Shown piece after piece: positions 39,975 to 50,700 of a stretch of DNA of 64,000 bases. Numbering within the stretch: the stretch's first letter is position 1; each line of letters begins with the position of its first letter. Source of the stretch: Prorocentrum cordatum. Its lineage: Eukaryota; Sar; Dinophyceae; Prorocentrales; Prorocentraceae. Made by a program: the position numbers and the translations under genes. The DNA lies in the NCBI GenBank assembly GCA_963575745.1, contig CAUYUJ010019082.1:250001-314000 (forward strand). Reading direction: 5' to 3'. The notes beneath the pieces are model-generated. The model did not search any database. It saw only the letters and a list, made by a program, of their open reading frames with translations, and was not told where the DNA came from.

Positions 39975-40260
39975 CCCACGCGCGCGCACGTGTCGAAATC
40001 ATACCAAACACACCAAGTCAACAAACATTTCAGCTTAAACCATCAGACATCCGCACGTTAATATACACACGTATTGCAAACAAAAGTGCTGACCGCTCGT
40101 AATTGCTGAAATCGTGGGACGACCAGATGGTCTTAACAATCTCGTCCAAAACCCGCATTCTCGTTCACCACGAAGTACATCCGCGTCGATCCAATATGCG
40201 CCCGGTGCACGAATCAATATCGCATGATGCGCCGTCACGCGAGCGTGTCGAAATCCGCCG
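39975..40260. repeat. ~300-bp dispersed repeat, copy B
   Basis: See 38795-39100. Strong divergence, but anchor words appear in the same order and spacing. Confidence 0.5.
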
Positions 40261-40469
40261 ATCCGGCGTGTGAGTTTGATAGAGCCGTAGATGTAGCCTC
40301 AGCTTCAGTTCCTGAGCTGCTGCTCTGCTGGGGGTGGGTGCCGGGGTGGCTCTGCAAGGGTACGGGGGTGGGCGGGGGGGACGCGCTGTGCTCCGTTTTC
40401 CGGGGGGGGGGTCGAGTCGTGGGAAACACAGCAGAGTGCCACCCTGGATGCCAGAGAGCCCGGCACTGC

Positions 40470-40675
40470 TGCAAGATAATTCGAAGACGGCCCAAGATGT
40501 ACCCAAGACGGCCCAAGATGGCGCCATGACGGCCCAAGAGGCCTTCAAGAGGCCTCTAAGACGGCCCAAGACGTCTCCGAGAGTTCCCACGAGGCCCGAA
40601 GGACGCCCAAAAGGCTCCCCGAGAGGCCCCGAAAGCACTCCAACAGCACCCCCAAGAGGGGCTCATGAGGCCAAA
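40470..40675. repeat. CCAAGA(G/C)GGCC-type periodic repeat, third locus
   Basis: AAGACGGCCCAAGATG, GCCCAAGAGGCC and CCCGAGAGGCCC phrases, as at 27 and 38 kb. Confidence 0.65.
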
Positions 40676-40699
40676 ATCGTTTGTTTTCCTATAGTTTGT

Positions 40700-41170
40700 T
40701 ACGGCTTCGTGGCCCCATTGCTGCCCTTCGTCGCTCTGCTGTCGCCATTCGTGGCCCCCTCGAAACCTTCGTGGCCCGGTTTCTGCCCTCAGCGGCCCCG
40801 CTGTCGCCCTTTTTCGTCCCATATGTATGCCCTTCGTGGCCGCCGCTCGCGTCCTTCGCGGCCCCTTCGCTGCCCCTCGTGGCCCTGCCGCCGCCGTTTG
40901 CGGCCCCCTCGTTGCCCTTCGTGGCCCCGTTTCTGCCCTCAGTGGCCCCGTCGCTCGCTCGCGCCCTTCGTGGCCCCATTGCTGCCCTCAGTGGCCCCGC
41001 TCTCGCCCTTCGTGGTCCCTTCGCTGCACGTCATGGCCCCGCTGTCCTTCGCGGCCCCTTTGCTGCCCTTCCTGGCCCCGTTGCTGCCCTCAGTGGCCCC
41101 CTCGCTGCCCCCCGTGCTCCACTGTGCCCTCCGTTGTCAATTTGTTCCACCTGGCCCTTGAGCTGCCTTC
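40700..41170. repeat. GTGGCCCCGTTGCTGCCCTC minisatellite
   Basis: Repeated TTCGTGGCCCCGTTGCTGCC and CCTCAGTGGCCCCG units with 15-33-bp spacing. Frames on both strands stay open through it (Pro/Ser/Leu-rich), so I do not annotate a gene. Confidence 0.75.
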
Positions 41171-41217
41171 GTGGCCGCAGCGCGGCGCGCGCGCCATGGT
41201 TGCGCGTCGTTGCCCCG

Positions 41218-41850
41218 CTGCTGCCCTCAGCTTACTATGGTCGGGACCGGGGGTGGGTTTAGGCATGTTGGCGGGGACGAGGTTCCACTGCGGCGTTGGA
41301 GCAGGTATTGGCCACAGGTCGGGCGTGCGAAAATCGTGCACTCCCGTTGGCCCGCCTCGCGCCCGCCCCCCACTCAGCTGCCTTTTTCGGCCTTTTCGCA
41401 GGTCATCTCACCTGCTCCCCAATTTGATCAGCCTCCCCCTGCCTCTTTGTGTTTCTCTCTTCGTTCGGTCGCCAGCTGCCGCCCCAGTTCGAGAGGTTTC
41501 GGGCGCCGTAGCAGGCACGGCGAACCTCTCTCGGGGCGGGCAGCCACGAGCGCCGGCCCTGCCCGCGCATCGGACACGCCAGGCCGTCTCACCTTCCCCA
41601 CTTCCCTTCCTAGCGTTCAGCTTACTATGGTCGGGACCGGGGGTGGGTTTAGGTATGTTGGCGGGGACGAGGTCCCACTGCGGCGATGCTGAAGGCATGG
41701 GACACAGGTCGAGCCTGCGAAAATCGTGCACTCCCGTTGGGCCCTGCCTCGCACCCGCCCACTTAGCTGCCTTTTCGGCCCTTCGCAAGCTATCTCACCT
41801 GCTCCCCTCTTTGATCAGCCTCCTCCTGCCTTTTTCCTACTCCTGTTGCA
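41218..41850. repeat. ~390-bp-spaced duplication of a ~230-bp segment
   Basis: CAGCTTACTATGGTCGGGAC at about 41230 recurs at about 41617, and both continue through GCGAAAATCGTGCACTCCCG, TCAGCTGCC/TTAGCTGCC and CATCTCACCTGCTCCCC. A partial echo (GGTTTCGGTTTGGTCGGGGG) occurs near 41900. Function unknown. Confidence 0.75.
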
Positions 41851-42039
41851 TTGCGATGCGCCTCGAGCGCCTTCCGACGATATGGAGGTGGTACGGGTTA
41901 GGTTTCGGTTTGGTCGGGGGGAGCATTTACATCTTGGCGCCCGTGTTGCTAGATACCGCGTGTTTCTGCCAGCAGCTAGTGAGTGCCGCACTAAGCTGAT
42001 CGTCTCCTCGGCGAATCAGAGCGCAATCCAAAAAAAAAC

Positions 42040-42345
42040 TTCTTCTCCCCCTCTTCCTCCCTCTCTCCCAACCTCCTTCCTCCTTCCTTCGTCCTCAGTC
42101 CTCCCTCCTCCCTCTTCACTGCTCCCTTCTCCCTCCTCCTCCTCCTCCTCCTCCTTTTCCTCCTCCTCTTCCCTTCTCCTCTTTCCTCCTCCTGATTTTC
42201 CCTCCTCCTCCTCCTCCTCCTCTGCGATACTCCTCCTCCTCGTGCCTCCTCGTTCCTCCTCGTTCCTCCTCATCCTCGTTCCTCCTCCTCCTCCTCCTCT
42301 TTCCTCATCATCGGTCCTCCTCCTCCTCCTCATCCTCATTTTGCC
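42040..42345. repeat. CTC/CCT trinucleotide tract
   Basis: Long pyrimidine strand of CTCCTCCTC with CGTT interruptions. The Ser/Pro and Glu/Gly/Arg-rich open frames are artefacts. Confidence 0.9.
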
Positions 42346-42940
42346 TGTCTCCCGGAAGCACCCGGGTGAAAAACACCAATAATATAGAAAATGTGAAGAT
42401 GTCGCCGTTCCCGTCGTTGTCGGCGTCCCCATAAGGCTGCGACCTGGGCCGAGCCGCTGTGATCCCAGGAGGGTGAGGGCAACGACGAGGGAGGAAGAAA
42501 AGAAACACGAAGATCGGATCGGATCGGACTGACGGCTTACCGTCAGCCTGTAGGAAGCGTGAGAATTAGCAGCAAAACTTATGCAATGCGATCAGCGCAG
42601 AAAAGAGAGCGTGGCGGTCAATGCCGCCCGCCACAGCTGCACAAAGACAGGTTCACAGCTGCACAAAGACAGGTTCACGCATCGCGGTGACTCCGAATGA
42701 TGCCACCAGGCAAGTGAAACAAAGAGGAACACACCACTGAACAGTGATAGGAGGCACATCGGAGGTCTATGATCTCGGCGAAGAAACTGCGAGAAGCTGC
42801 GACGAGGCAGAACCGTATCCCCAAATAAGGAGCAAGACAACTCACACAGAGGGCGAATTCCGTGGCGGGGACGCCCGTGAGCGACATCCTCCCCCGCGTG
42901 CCAACGCGCAGCTAAGGCGAGGAGAACGATCACGGCCCCA
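42346..42940. other. Upstream region of the WW-like gene; short duplication
   Basis: Contains GATCGGATCGGATCGG at about 42515 and a ~22-bp tandem duplication, ACAGCTGCACAAAGACAGGT, at 42631-42677. No gene is supported on either strand. Confidence 0.45.
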
Positions 42941-43067
42941 CTGAACATGACCAACACCCCCAAAACCGCGAACCGAGTCTTGACCGTCAACCCCACCCAT
43001 CACCCACAGCCCCAAAGAAATCCACCGCCACCGAACTGCCCCCCACCACCAATTGATCCAGGCACTG

Positions 43068-44080
43068 ATGCAATTTAACCTTCCAGCCAGCTTGCCACTC
43101 GACCATCGGCACAACCTGCCAACGCCTCGGCCATGGGTCGTCCACCCACCCGGCAACCCAACTCACTGGAACGCCCAAATGTACTACAACCTCGAGACCC
43201 GCGAGTCGGAATGGGACGACCCTGGCAACGTCCTGCTACGACACAGATGCAAGAGAGCGGTCCCTGCCAACAAATACGAATGCTTCTACGACGTCAACGA
43301 CAACATGATGATAAACCCACCTATAGCGGCAAGAAACCAGCGGCAGCCACCTCCACCGCCTAGGGCAAGGTCGCCATCCCCACAAGCAAGATCCTTATAC
43401 GTGGACATTTCCGTCCTCGATGGCAGCATTCGCAGGTACAACAGGGACTGCGAGTACAAGAACGCCCTGGACGCCATCAAGAAAGATGTACAGCACCTGG
43501 ACAACGACAAAATGCTCGCCTACATCGAGGCTGACGCTCTACGCGAGCGCTCGCCTCATCCACCACATGACCCGTCACCAAGCCGACCCCGTCCTCAGCG
43601 CCGAGAGGATAGCTATGGTCATCACGGAGATCCAGACGGCACAGCCACCTGCAGCAGTAGCCTACCAGCCCCCCCATCAGCAGATCACGACTTCGGCTAG
43701 TAGCTTCACGAACTTTAAACCACCTCGCCGATGACCACAGCGGGGTACGCCAATCCCAGGATATCGACCGAGGCACGGAGGCAACGACAGCATTTACATC
43801 GACGACACAGCACAACACCACGCCAGAGCTGCACCGAAGGATTGGTCCCGCTACAACGCACCACCGTTTGTAATCGTAGCCGCCAAGGCACCGCGCATAC
43901 AAAACGACACCGTGCCACCACCGGCTGCAGTTAAGGCAGGGCTGTACGGGTTGCCAGACGACAAAAATGGGGCTGCAGGGAACCAGGCCCAAACCCAGCA
44001 CACTATCATACCAGGAGGTGTCACCAAAGCCTTTTCTAAAGACAGCACCAACCGCACACGGCGGGCCAAAGGCACAGAGT
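43068..44080 (+). CDS. WW-domain-like protein, frameshifted and with an in-frame TGA
   Basis: From the ATG at 43068 the frame reads to about 43550. Early on it holds HWNAQMYYNLETRESEWDDP, the YYN..T..S.W..P half of a WW domain, a Pro-motif-binding module. Pro-rich sequence (PPPPPRARSPSP) and LYVDISVLDGSIRRYN with a helical stretch follow. Near 43550 the coding signal moves to another frame (ARLIHHMTRHQADPVLSAER and onward), which meets a TGA at 43732-43734. It then continues in the same phase (TPIPGYRPRHGGNDSIYIDD, KDWSRYNAPPFVIVAA) to TAG at 44078-44080. The WW domain is only partly canonical. This may be a gene with introns I cannot place or, more simply, a pseudogene. Confidence 0.5.
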
Positions 44081-44114
<34 letters not shown>

Positions 44115-44270
44115 CACCACCTACGCAAGTGCCTACAAGTCACCTCCCGCCAAAGTCACCGCCCAAGTATCGACCATACACTGGAGACGCGGCCGCAAGA
44201 GACCCTCGCAAGAAACCCAGCCCTGAAAATCGGCGAAGTTTCTTGCCCAGGGTCTGGGTTTCTTAGTTTG
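44081..44270 (+). repeat. (CAG)n run and following sequence
   Basis: About 11 CAG/AGC units follow directly after the TAG at 44080. In the Ser frame (from 43967) the sequence continues protein-like as KSPPKYRPYTGDAAARDPRK, so the last part of the gene may lie in a third frame. Past 44270 no coding signal remains. Confidence 0.5.
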
Positions 44271-44329
44271 GGGCTCCAAAAGAAAATATCCCAGTGCGAC
44301 CCTACCTAGGAGTTGGAACCCCTAGGAAA

Positions 44330-44710
44330 GCAGCATTAGTAGTAACAGTAAAGCTAAGCTAAAGCTAAGCTAAAGCTAAGCTAAAGCTAAGCTGGAGCTA
44401 AGACAAGGCTAAGCTATAGCTAAGCTAAAGCTAAGCTGAAGCTAAGCTAAAGCTAAGGTAAAGCTAATGTGAAGCTAAGCTAAAGCTAAACTAAAGCTAA
44501 GCTAAAGCTACGGTAAAGCTAAGCTAACGCTAAACTAAAGCTAAAGCTAAGCTAAATTTAAGCTAAAGCTAAGCTAAAGCTAAGCTAAAGCGAAGCTAAA
44601 GCGAAGCTAAAGCTAAGCTAAAGCTAAGCTAAAGCGAAGCTAAAGTTAAGCTAAAGCGAAACTAAAGCTAAGCTAAAGCTAAACTAAAGCTAAGCTAAAG
44701 CTAAGCTAGA
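44330..44710. repeat. AAGCTAAGCTA tandem repeat
   Basis: About 35 units of an 11-bp repeat (TAAGCTAAAGC), some with substitutions that make it GCGAAGC. The repeated AGCT is self-complementary, so the strand can pair with itself. Confidence 0.9.
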
Positions 44711-45370
44711 GCTCCCAAGGGACTGGGGGAACCGCTCCCAGGGGACTGGGGGAACCGCCCGGGGCGTTTTCCATTGCCCGGCCCTTTAAGCAAACAAAGT
44801 AAGAACCCTCTAGGCAGAGCCTAGGTAGGGAATTATAGAAATAAGCCTAGCTATGCTATGCTAAGCTGCGCTATGCGATGCTATGCTATGCTCTGCTAGC
44901 TATGCTATGCTATGCTGCACTATGCTATGCTATGCTTGGCTATGTTATGCTATGATATAGTATGTTAATGCAGCGCTGCGCTATGCTAAGTTAAACTAAG
45001 CTAAGCTAAGCTAACCCTCTAAGCAGAGCCTAGGTAGGGAATTACACCCATGCTATGATATGCGATGCTGCGCTATGCTATGCTACGCTATGCTATGCTA
45101 TGCTGTGCTCTGCTATGCTAAAGCCCAGCGAAGCTAAGATGAGGGTAAGCTAGGCTAAGATAAAGCTGAGGCAAGATGAAGGTAAGCTAAGGTAATATTA
45201 AATAAGCTAAGCTAAGATGAGATAAGCAACGCGAAGCTAAGGGAACGTCACTGGGGGAACTGCGGGGCGGATCCTGGGGGAACCGCCCGGGGCGTGCCCC
45301 ACTGCCCGGCCCTTTAAACCTCAGAGTAAGAACCCTTCTAGGCAGAGCCTCGGTAGGGAAAAACCCAAGG
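44711..45370. repeat. GCTAT repeat and three copies of an AACCCTCTAGGCAGAGCC module
   Basis: A module running ACTGGGGGAACCGCCCGGGG ... GCCCGGCCCTTTAA ... AGAACCCTCTAGGCAGAGCC occurs at 44720-44840 and 45245-45360, with a partial copy (CTCTAAGCAGAGCCTAGG) at 45005-45040. Between them lie GCTATGCTAT pentanucleotide tracts. Confidence 0.75.
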
Positions 45371-45690
45371 CGCCCTGGCCCGAGCTCTTTCTCCGTGGTC
45401 GCGCATGGAAAAGGAGCCAGCAACGCTGTGGACGAAACTCATGACAACCCGAAAAACCAAATTGGGATTGCAGAGACGCTCCCGCCTTTCAGGATAAACT
45501 TAAGGCGCCCCGCGGAGACGCTGTGCATCTTCTCGTGCCGCTGCTGAAACCCGAATGCATGGCCTAATGCCCGGAGAAACCGAAAGCGCCCTGGCGGGCC
45601 GCAAAATTAGTCCGCACCGCCCGCCGCGCAAATTACTGGCGGGGCTTACGCTGTGGAAGAAACCCGGGACCAACGAACCCCAGTGTCCAC
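45371..45690. other. Unassigned sequence
   Basis: Contains AAGGCGCCCTGG/AAGGCGCCCCGC near-repeats. No gene seen. Confidence 0.4.
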
Positions 45691-45694
45691 CGTG

Positions 45695-46470
45695 ACACGT
45701 TGCTTCATACAAAGCACATGCGAAATAAAAACACAGGTTGAAACCAAAAACAAATAAATGGTTTCCCGTTCAAGAGCCTTTAGAATTTTGCAAAGCCAAC
45801 ATGTCCACAACCCTATTCCGACTATACAGAACTCACAATCCCAACGCAATGGGCGCGTACGCGCGCATATGCGCCACTGCCCTCCGTGACACATCACACA
45901 GAACACGGGCGAAAAAAGCACGTTGAAATCAAAATTAATGTTTCTTCCCCTAATTTGTCTTTTGAATTGCCAAAGCCAACATGGCGGCTGCCTTCTTCCG
46001 ACTGCACGGACCTCAAGACGGGGCGCATGCGCGCGCAACGCGCCAGCGTTCGCCGTGACATTTTGCCGCGTGCAAAATACATGCGAGAAAAATACGCACG
46101 TTGGAATCAAAATCGAATGGTTTTCCCTTCAAGTGTCCTCTGAACTGCCAGAGCCAACATGGCGACTACCCTCCTCCGACCACGCATAACTCATAATCCC
46201 AAGGCGCTGGGCGCACACGCGCGCGCGGGCGCCAGTGCACGCCGTGACGCACTGAGTCATACAAAATACACGCGGGGGAAAACAGGTTGAAGTAATAATC
46301 GAAATATTCCCCTTGCGGTGTCCCTTGAATTTTTGCAAAGCCAACGTGGCGAGTACCTATTCCGACCACGCGCAACTCGCAATCCCAAGGCACTGGGCGC
46401 GCACACGCGCGCGCGCGCGCCAGTGCCCTCCGCGACGCACTGCGCCACGCAAAGCACACGCGGAGAAAAA
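45695..46470. repeat. ~180-bp satellite, four units
   Basis: GCCAACATGGCG-containing units start near 45797, 45973, 46153 and 46341, 176-188 bp apart. Each has TTCCGAC..., a CGCGCGC tract and GAAAAAxACGCACGTTGAAxT...TTTCCCCTTCAA. The array resumes at 49080. Confidence 0.85.
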
Positions 46471-49079
46471 AACTGTTTTGGTCGGCGGGTCGGGGGCGGG
46501 CCCCTTCCGGTCAAGAGCTAGGCGGGGCGCGCGAAGCCCTAATTGGGGAGACAGGGCGCGGGCGGGCGGGGCCTCAGGCGGCCGGCGGGCGCAGAGTACA
46601 GGCGGCGCCGAAGATCTTGCACAGGACAAGGTACGCCATGGACTGGAGCAGGGGGCGAAGCCCCAGAGGGGGAGTGGATTGGCGTCGCGCCAAGAACACC
46701 ATCCTCGAGTGCTGCGTGAGGAGGGCCGCGAGCAAGTCAACGTCCGCGAGGTAGAGGAAGACCAGGAAGGCGAAGTGCACCAGGTGCCACCGACTGGTAA
46801 GGAGAGGCCCAGGAGATACGGAAGACCACGAAGTCGATGTGCAACGTTGTGCCACCGGGTGGTCAGTAGCGGCCTGGGGTGGCAGTCCAATCCACGTCCA
46901 GGTAGCAGCCGCGAGGTTCGGCAAGAAGGCCGACTGCGTCCGCCTGCCGTGAGCCGGGCCGGAGCCGCGCTGCCCAGGGTGAGCGGGGCCGCCGAGGCGG
47001 CACGGTGCAGCGCCAGCACCGGGCCGGAGCCGCGCTGCGCCGGGCGCTGCCGCCATGGGAGGGGGGAGAGCGAGCGGGGAGGGAAAAAGCGGACAGGGAA
47101 GAGAGAGGCCAGCGTCCCACGCCGGCCAGAGTCCCGCCAGCGTGCACCGAGGTGCCCGCGTGGGGACACGTCCCAATACGCACAGGTAAGGCCCGAGGTC
47201 CCAGCGCGGGCGTCACGCACGTCACCGCCGTACCAATGCGTCGCAGGTAAGAACAGGGGGGGCACAGGGTCCCAGATCCTTGAGTCAAGTCCAGCCGATG
47301 GGTACAGGGGGGGCGCAGAATCCCAGATCCTCGAATCACGCTCAGTCGATGGGTACAGGTAGGACGCAGGGCCCCATATCCGTTGGAAACAGCCGATGGG
47401 CACAGGGGGACACAGAGTCCCAGGTCAGGGAAACTCAATCAACCGATGCATACAGGTAGGACACCGAGTCCCAGATCCTTAGAAACGGGAGAGGAGGAGA
47501 GGAGGAGGAGGAGGAGAGGACAGGCCCAGGTGAACAGGTGAATGCCAGCGTTTGGACAGCGGGCGCCACACGGGCGAGGGGTAGCAGGTAAAGGGGGGGG
47601 AAGAGGGACACGTGGTCCCCAGTTGGCTGAGAGGTGGGGGGTGGTTGGGGGACGGGGACGCAGGTAATGGGAGTGGCTGGAAGGTTGGGCCGTGGTGCAG
47701 CAGGCCGGATGTGGTAGGGCCGACGACAGTCAGCGCCGTGGGCGCTTCCCAGTCCAGGCGTCGCGGTGCCCGGAACTGCGGGCCTGGTCCCCGTCGCGCC
47801 CGTCACCTTTAGCGACCTCCCCTTTCCTCTGCGCCTCCAGATAGAGCTTCTGCTCCCGCTCCCAGTCCACGTAGACACCTGCGCTGCTGGACCATCGGTC
47901 CACGTGGTAGCTGTTGGCCTTCATGTCATCCAGGAATTTGTCGATGATCCACTGCTGCCAACGGCGTGGGTCGAAGGGCGCCTGGTCTTTGGATTCGCCC
48001 TCGCCCTGCTCCTTGTAGTTGTGCCTGCACCACGAATTCCATGCTACGTTAAATTGGTACCCCCCTTCCGTCTGCAACCTCTTGAGGTGTGTTACTGCTG
48101 TCTCGTTTGGGAGGCGCTGCCATCCAGCGCGGCACGCGGCGTGTGTCCAGCTGGTGTCGGCGTGGCTGCGGTCGCCCTTGTACTGAGAGCTGCGCGATTC
48201 TGGCTGGCGCCAGGGTGCGCTAGCCGAGCCCCAGCCAGTGTCCTGGGTCCAGTCCCAGTAGCGCTCCTTTGTTCTGTCCCAGTCCTTGGCGTCGTGTCTG
48301 CGCCACGGCGCCCCCGCCGCGCTCAGGTTACGGTCGCGGTCGCGGTCGCGGTCTCGCTCTCCTGCGCGCGGCCGGTCGTCCTCTCTGGACTCGCGCCTCA
48401 CCGTCGTGGCATACAGCTCCCAGGCGACTGGTTCCCGCACCCTGCCGCGCGGGCGCTCTGGGGGGGCGCCGAGAGAGGGATGAGCGCCAGGCGCGGGTCC
48501 TCGGGGCCCCTGGAGCGGTCCCGCCTGTGCAGGTTCCGATCCTCGGCCACGGCCTCGGGACGCAGGATTGGCTCGATGGATGCGCGGGCAGCCCTTTGGT
48601 CGGTGCTGCGGGGGTCGTTCTCGGGGCTGGCGTGCCGCTCACTCTGAGGACTCGTCTTAGCTTGGTGCTCCTCAACGGTGCCCGAGTCAGAGGACGAGGG
48701 GATGGGGTAGACCTCGCTCAGGGCCTCGGCGAGGCGCAGTTTCTCCTCTTTAGCCTGGTCTTCGTTGCCCCAGTCAGGGTCCTCCTCCTTAGGCGGCATG
48801 AGGGATGCAGGTTCGTAAGTGGGGTCCTGTGTGCTGGATTGCTGCGGGTAGGGCTCAGGTCGGGGCCTGTCCTGCATGCGTTCTGCGGACGCTGCTTTGT
48901 CTCCCGTGGTGCTGACGCCACTCGAGGGGTTGTCGGGGACTGCTGCCGCTTGCTTTCTGTGCACCTTCCCTTGGGCACTCTCCAGAAAGGTAGCTGCGCG
49001 GAGCGCTGCGTCTCCACGGAGGACGTATACGCGAAGCGTCCTGTCGCCGACGCCTCGCACTTCCAGCCACTCTCCGCCG
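46471..49079 (-). mobile_element. 2.6-kb insertion in the 180-bp satellite
   Basis: GCGGAGAAAAA occurs at 46460-46470 and again at 49080-49090. Deleting what lies between restores a normal satellite unit, so this is an insertion with an 11-bp target duplication. It carries a minus-strand coding region that begins right at its right edge, as if 5'-truncated on insertion, which fits a non-LTR-type retroposon; but no poly(A) or reverse transcriptase is visible. The left third contains degenerate ~65-bp repeats at 47250-47490 (CCCAGATCCTxxxAAxC...CCGATGGGTACAGG). Confidence 0.6.
47730..49079 (-). CDS. Unidentified coding region of the 2.6-kb insertion (two frames)
   Basis: Frame 49093-48398 opens with GGEWLEVRGVGDRTLRVYVL and RGDAALRAATFLESAQGKV, a clear globular stretch, then a polar acidic region (PPKEEDPDWGNEDQAKEEKL). 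Around 48430 the signal moves to frame 48440-47730, which begins Arg/Asp-rich (AGERDRDRDRDRN). It continues with WRRHDAKDWDRTKERYWDW, THLKRLQTEGGYQFNVAWNS and RWQQWIIDKFLDDMKANSYH. No ATG starts the first frame inside the insertion, so the N terminus is missing. The family is unknown. The two frames may be joined by an intron or a frameshift. Confidence 0.5.
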
Positions 49080-49270
49080 GCGGAGAAAAACACACGCTAA
49101 GTCAAAATCAAACGTTTTCCCCTTCAAATGTCCCTTGAATTTCCAGAGCCAACATGGCGACGACCCTATTCCGACTATACAGAACTCACAATCCCAAGGC
49201 ACGGGGCGCGCGCGTGCAAATGTCCGCCGCGACGCATTGCTTCATACAAAGCACATACACGCCCTTCCGG
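49080..49270. repeat. 180-bp satellite, fifth unit (after insertion)
   Basis: Continues the array: CTTCAAATGTCCCTTGAATT then GCCAACATGGCGACGACCCT and the CGCGCGCG tract. Confidence 0.8.
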
Positions 49271-49920
49271 TCGAGGTCGCACTTTCCTGGGCTCCTTCAC
49301 GGAACAACAGCAACAAACAATTCAATGTTATTTGTCTTCGCCGCGTGGCCTGTTTGATCAAGCCTGTTTCAAGAAAGCGAGGGCGCCTTGGGGCCCCTGG
49401 GGCACTTGCGCGCCCCCCATGCCGGCGCCCTTTCTGGTCGAGGCGGTTTCAAGCTACCCGTGGAACCTTGTTTGATTTTTGTTGGTCATCGGTGCGTGGG
49501 TTTTTCGCATCAACCTGCCGAACACTTAGAGAAGCCGAAGGCGCCGAGAAGTTCTTGCACGCCCCATGCGATGCGCCTCTTGATGGGGGCCGCGTTTTTT
49601 CCGTCGATTCGTCCTCCCTTGTGCGTCGCCCCCCCCTCCCAGCCGAATCCGAATCCGCGCGGACGCAAGAAACCAAAGATGTCTTTGGCGCCGCGGAGTT
49701 TCTTCGGTAGCGGGGCGTTGCTTGCGCCAGGTGCAGCTGGGAGAAAAACCTGGGGCATCCCGAACGCGCCAGTTTCTCGGCGCTCGCGGAAGCCATTGCG
49801 CAGCGCGGGGAACGAAGATTGGGACAGACATATCGACCCCTGCCCCCGGTACTTCGATGTACTACCGAAATCGGCGCTCGTACTACTGAAACTGCTGGCA
49901 GGCAGGTGCGTGAGCCGAAC
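49271..49920. other. Unassigned sequence
   Basis: A plus-strand frame at 49388-49924 is open for 178 codons but shows no motif, and the overlapping minus frames are equally open. I do not call a gene. Confidence 0.35.
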
Positions 49921-49939
49921 ATGAGCTGTTTTGACTTGG

Positions 49940-50700
49940 AATGGCTTGGAGGTGAGGCGAGGAGGGAGGAAGGGGGACGGGGGAGGGGCGACAGAGGAGG
50001 GACGAGGGGGGAGGGAGGAGGGGCGGATGAAGGAAGGAGGTTAAGCGAGGACGGAAAGCGAATGACACGTAATGGGGAATTGAAGGTAAACGGAAGGGCT
50101 TGATGCGGACAGAAAGGAGCACGATGGCGGCCGCTCGCCGAGCACCCGTCGAGCATTGGAGCTCCATGCGACCGAGGATGGAGGGGAAGAGGCGAAGGAC
50201 TGAGAAGGAGGAGGACGAGGTGGCTCGCGAGGATGACGACGACGAGGGGAGGGATGGGGTAATAAGGATGGGGGGACGTAGGAAGTGGCACAAAACATGG
50301 AACAAGGGGACGGCAAGAATGAAAACGATGAGGAAGCGGAAGGAAGAGGTAGGAAGATGAGAAGGAAGATGATGAGGAGGAGCAGCAACAGCCGGGAGAA
50401 GAGGAGTAATAGTGACAAAGCCATGATGAGCAAGTAAAGTATGAAGACAATCACCAGCATGAGGAATGAGGGGGAAGAGAAAATCTGATCACTGGGAGGC
50501 GCGGTGCGGCACGGGGAAGAATAGGAGGACGAAGTGGAAGAAGAGGAGGGGGGGGAAGGGGGGGCAGCGGCAACAACGGGGTCAGAAGGGGAGGCGGAGG
50601 AAAGGACGAGGACGAGAATGGGGATGACGAGGAAAGGGGAAAGTAGGAAGGAGCGGGGAGAGGAGGAGAAAGACAGGAGGGCACTACGCGGGCATCGGCT
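49940..50700. repeat. GGAGGA-rich purine tracts with unique patches
   Basis: GGAGGAAGGGGGACGGGGGAG at 49965-50030, further GAGGAGGA patches at 50200-50400 and GGAAGAAGAGGAGGGGGGGG at 50535. The long minus-strand Ser/Pro frames here are artefacts of the composition. Confidence 0.65.

Noticed and set aside
44330-45240. Possible telomere-like array (GCTAA)
   Set aside because: The unit is not a G-rich telomeric repeat, has no strand asymmetry and is interstitial with irregular units.
46313-47403. Opposed ~350-codon ORFs on both strands
   Set aside because: They start in the 180-bp satellite and run into the insertion, so they cross the insertion boundary. Composition is Arg/Pro/Ser, with no motif.
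49388-50450. Opposed ORFs of 178 and 333 codons
   Set aside because: The long minus frame is Ser/Pro-rich from CTC-type tracts, and the plus frame has no motif and no partner. Neither is better supported than chance.
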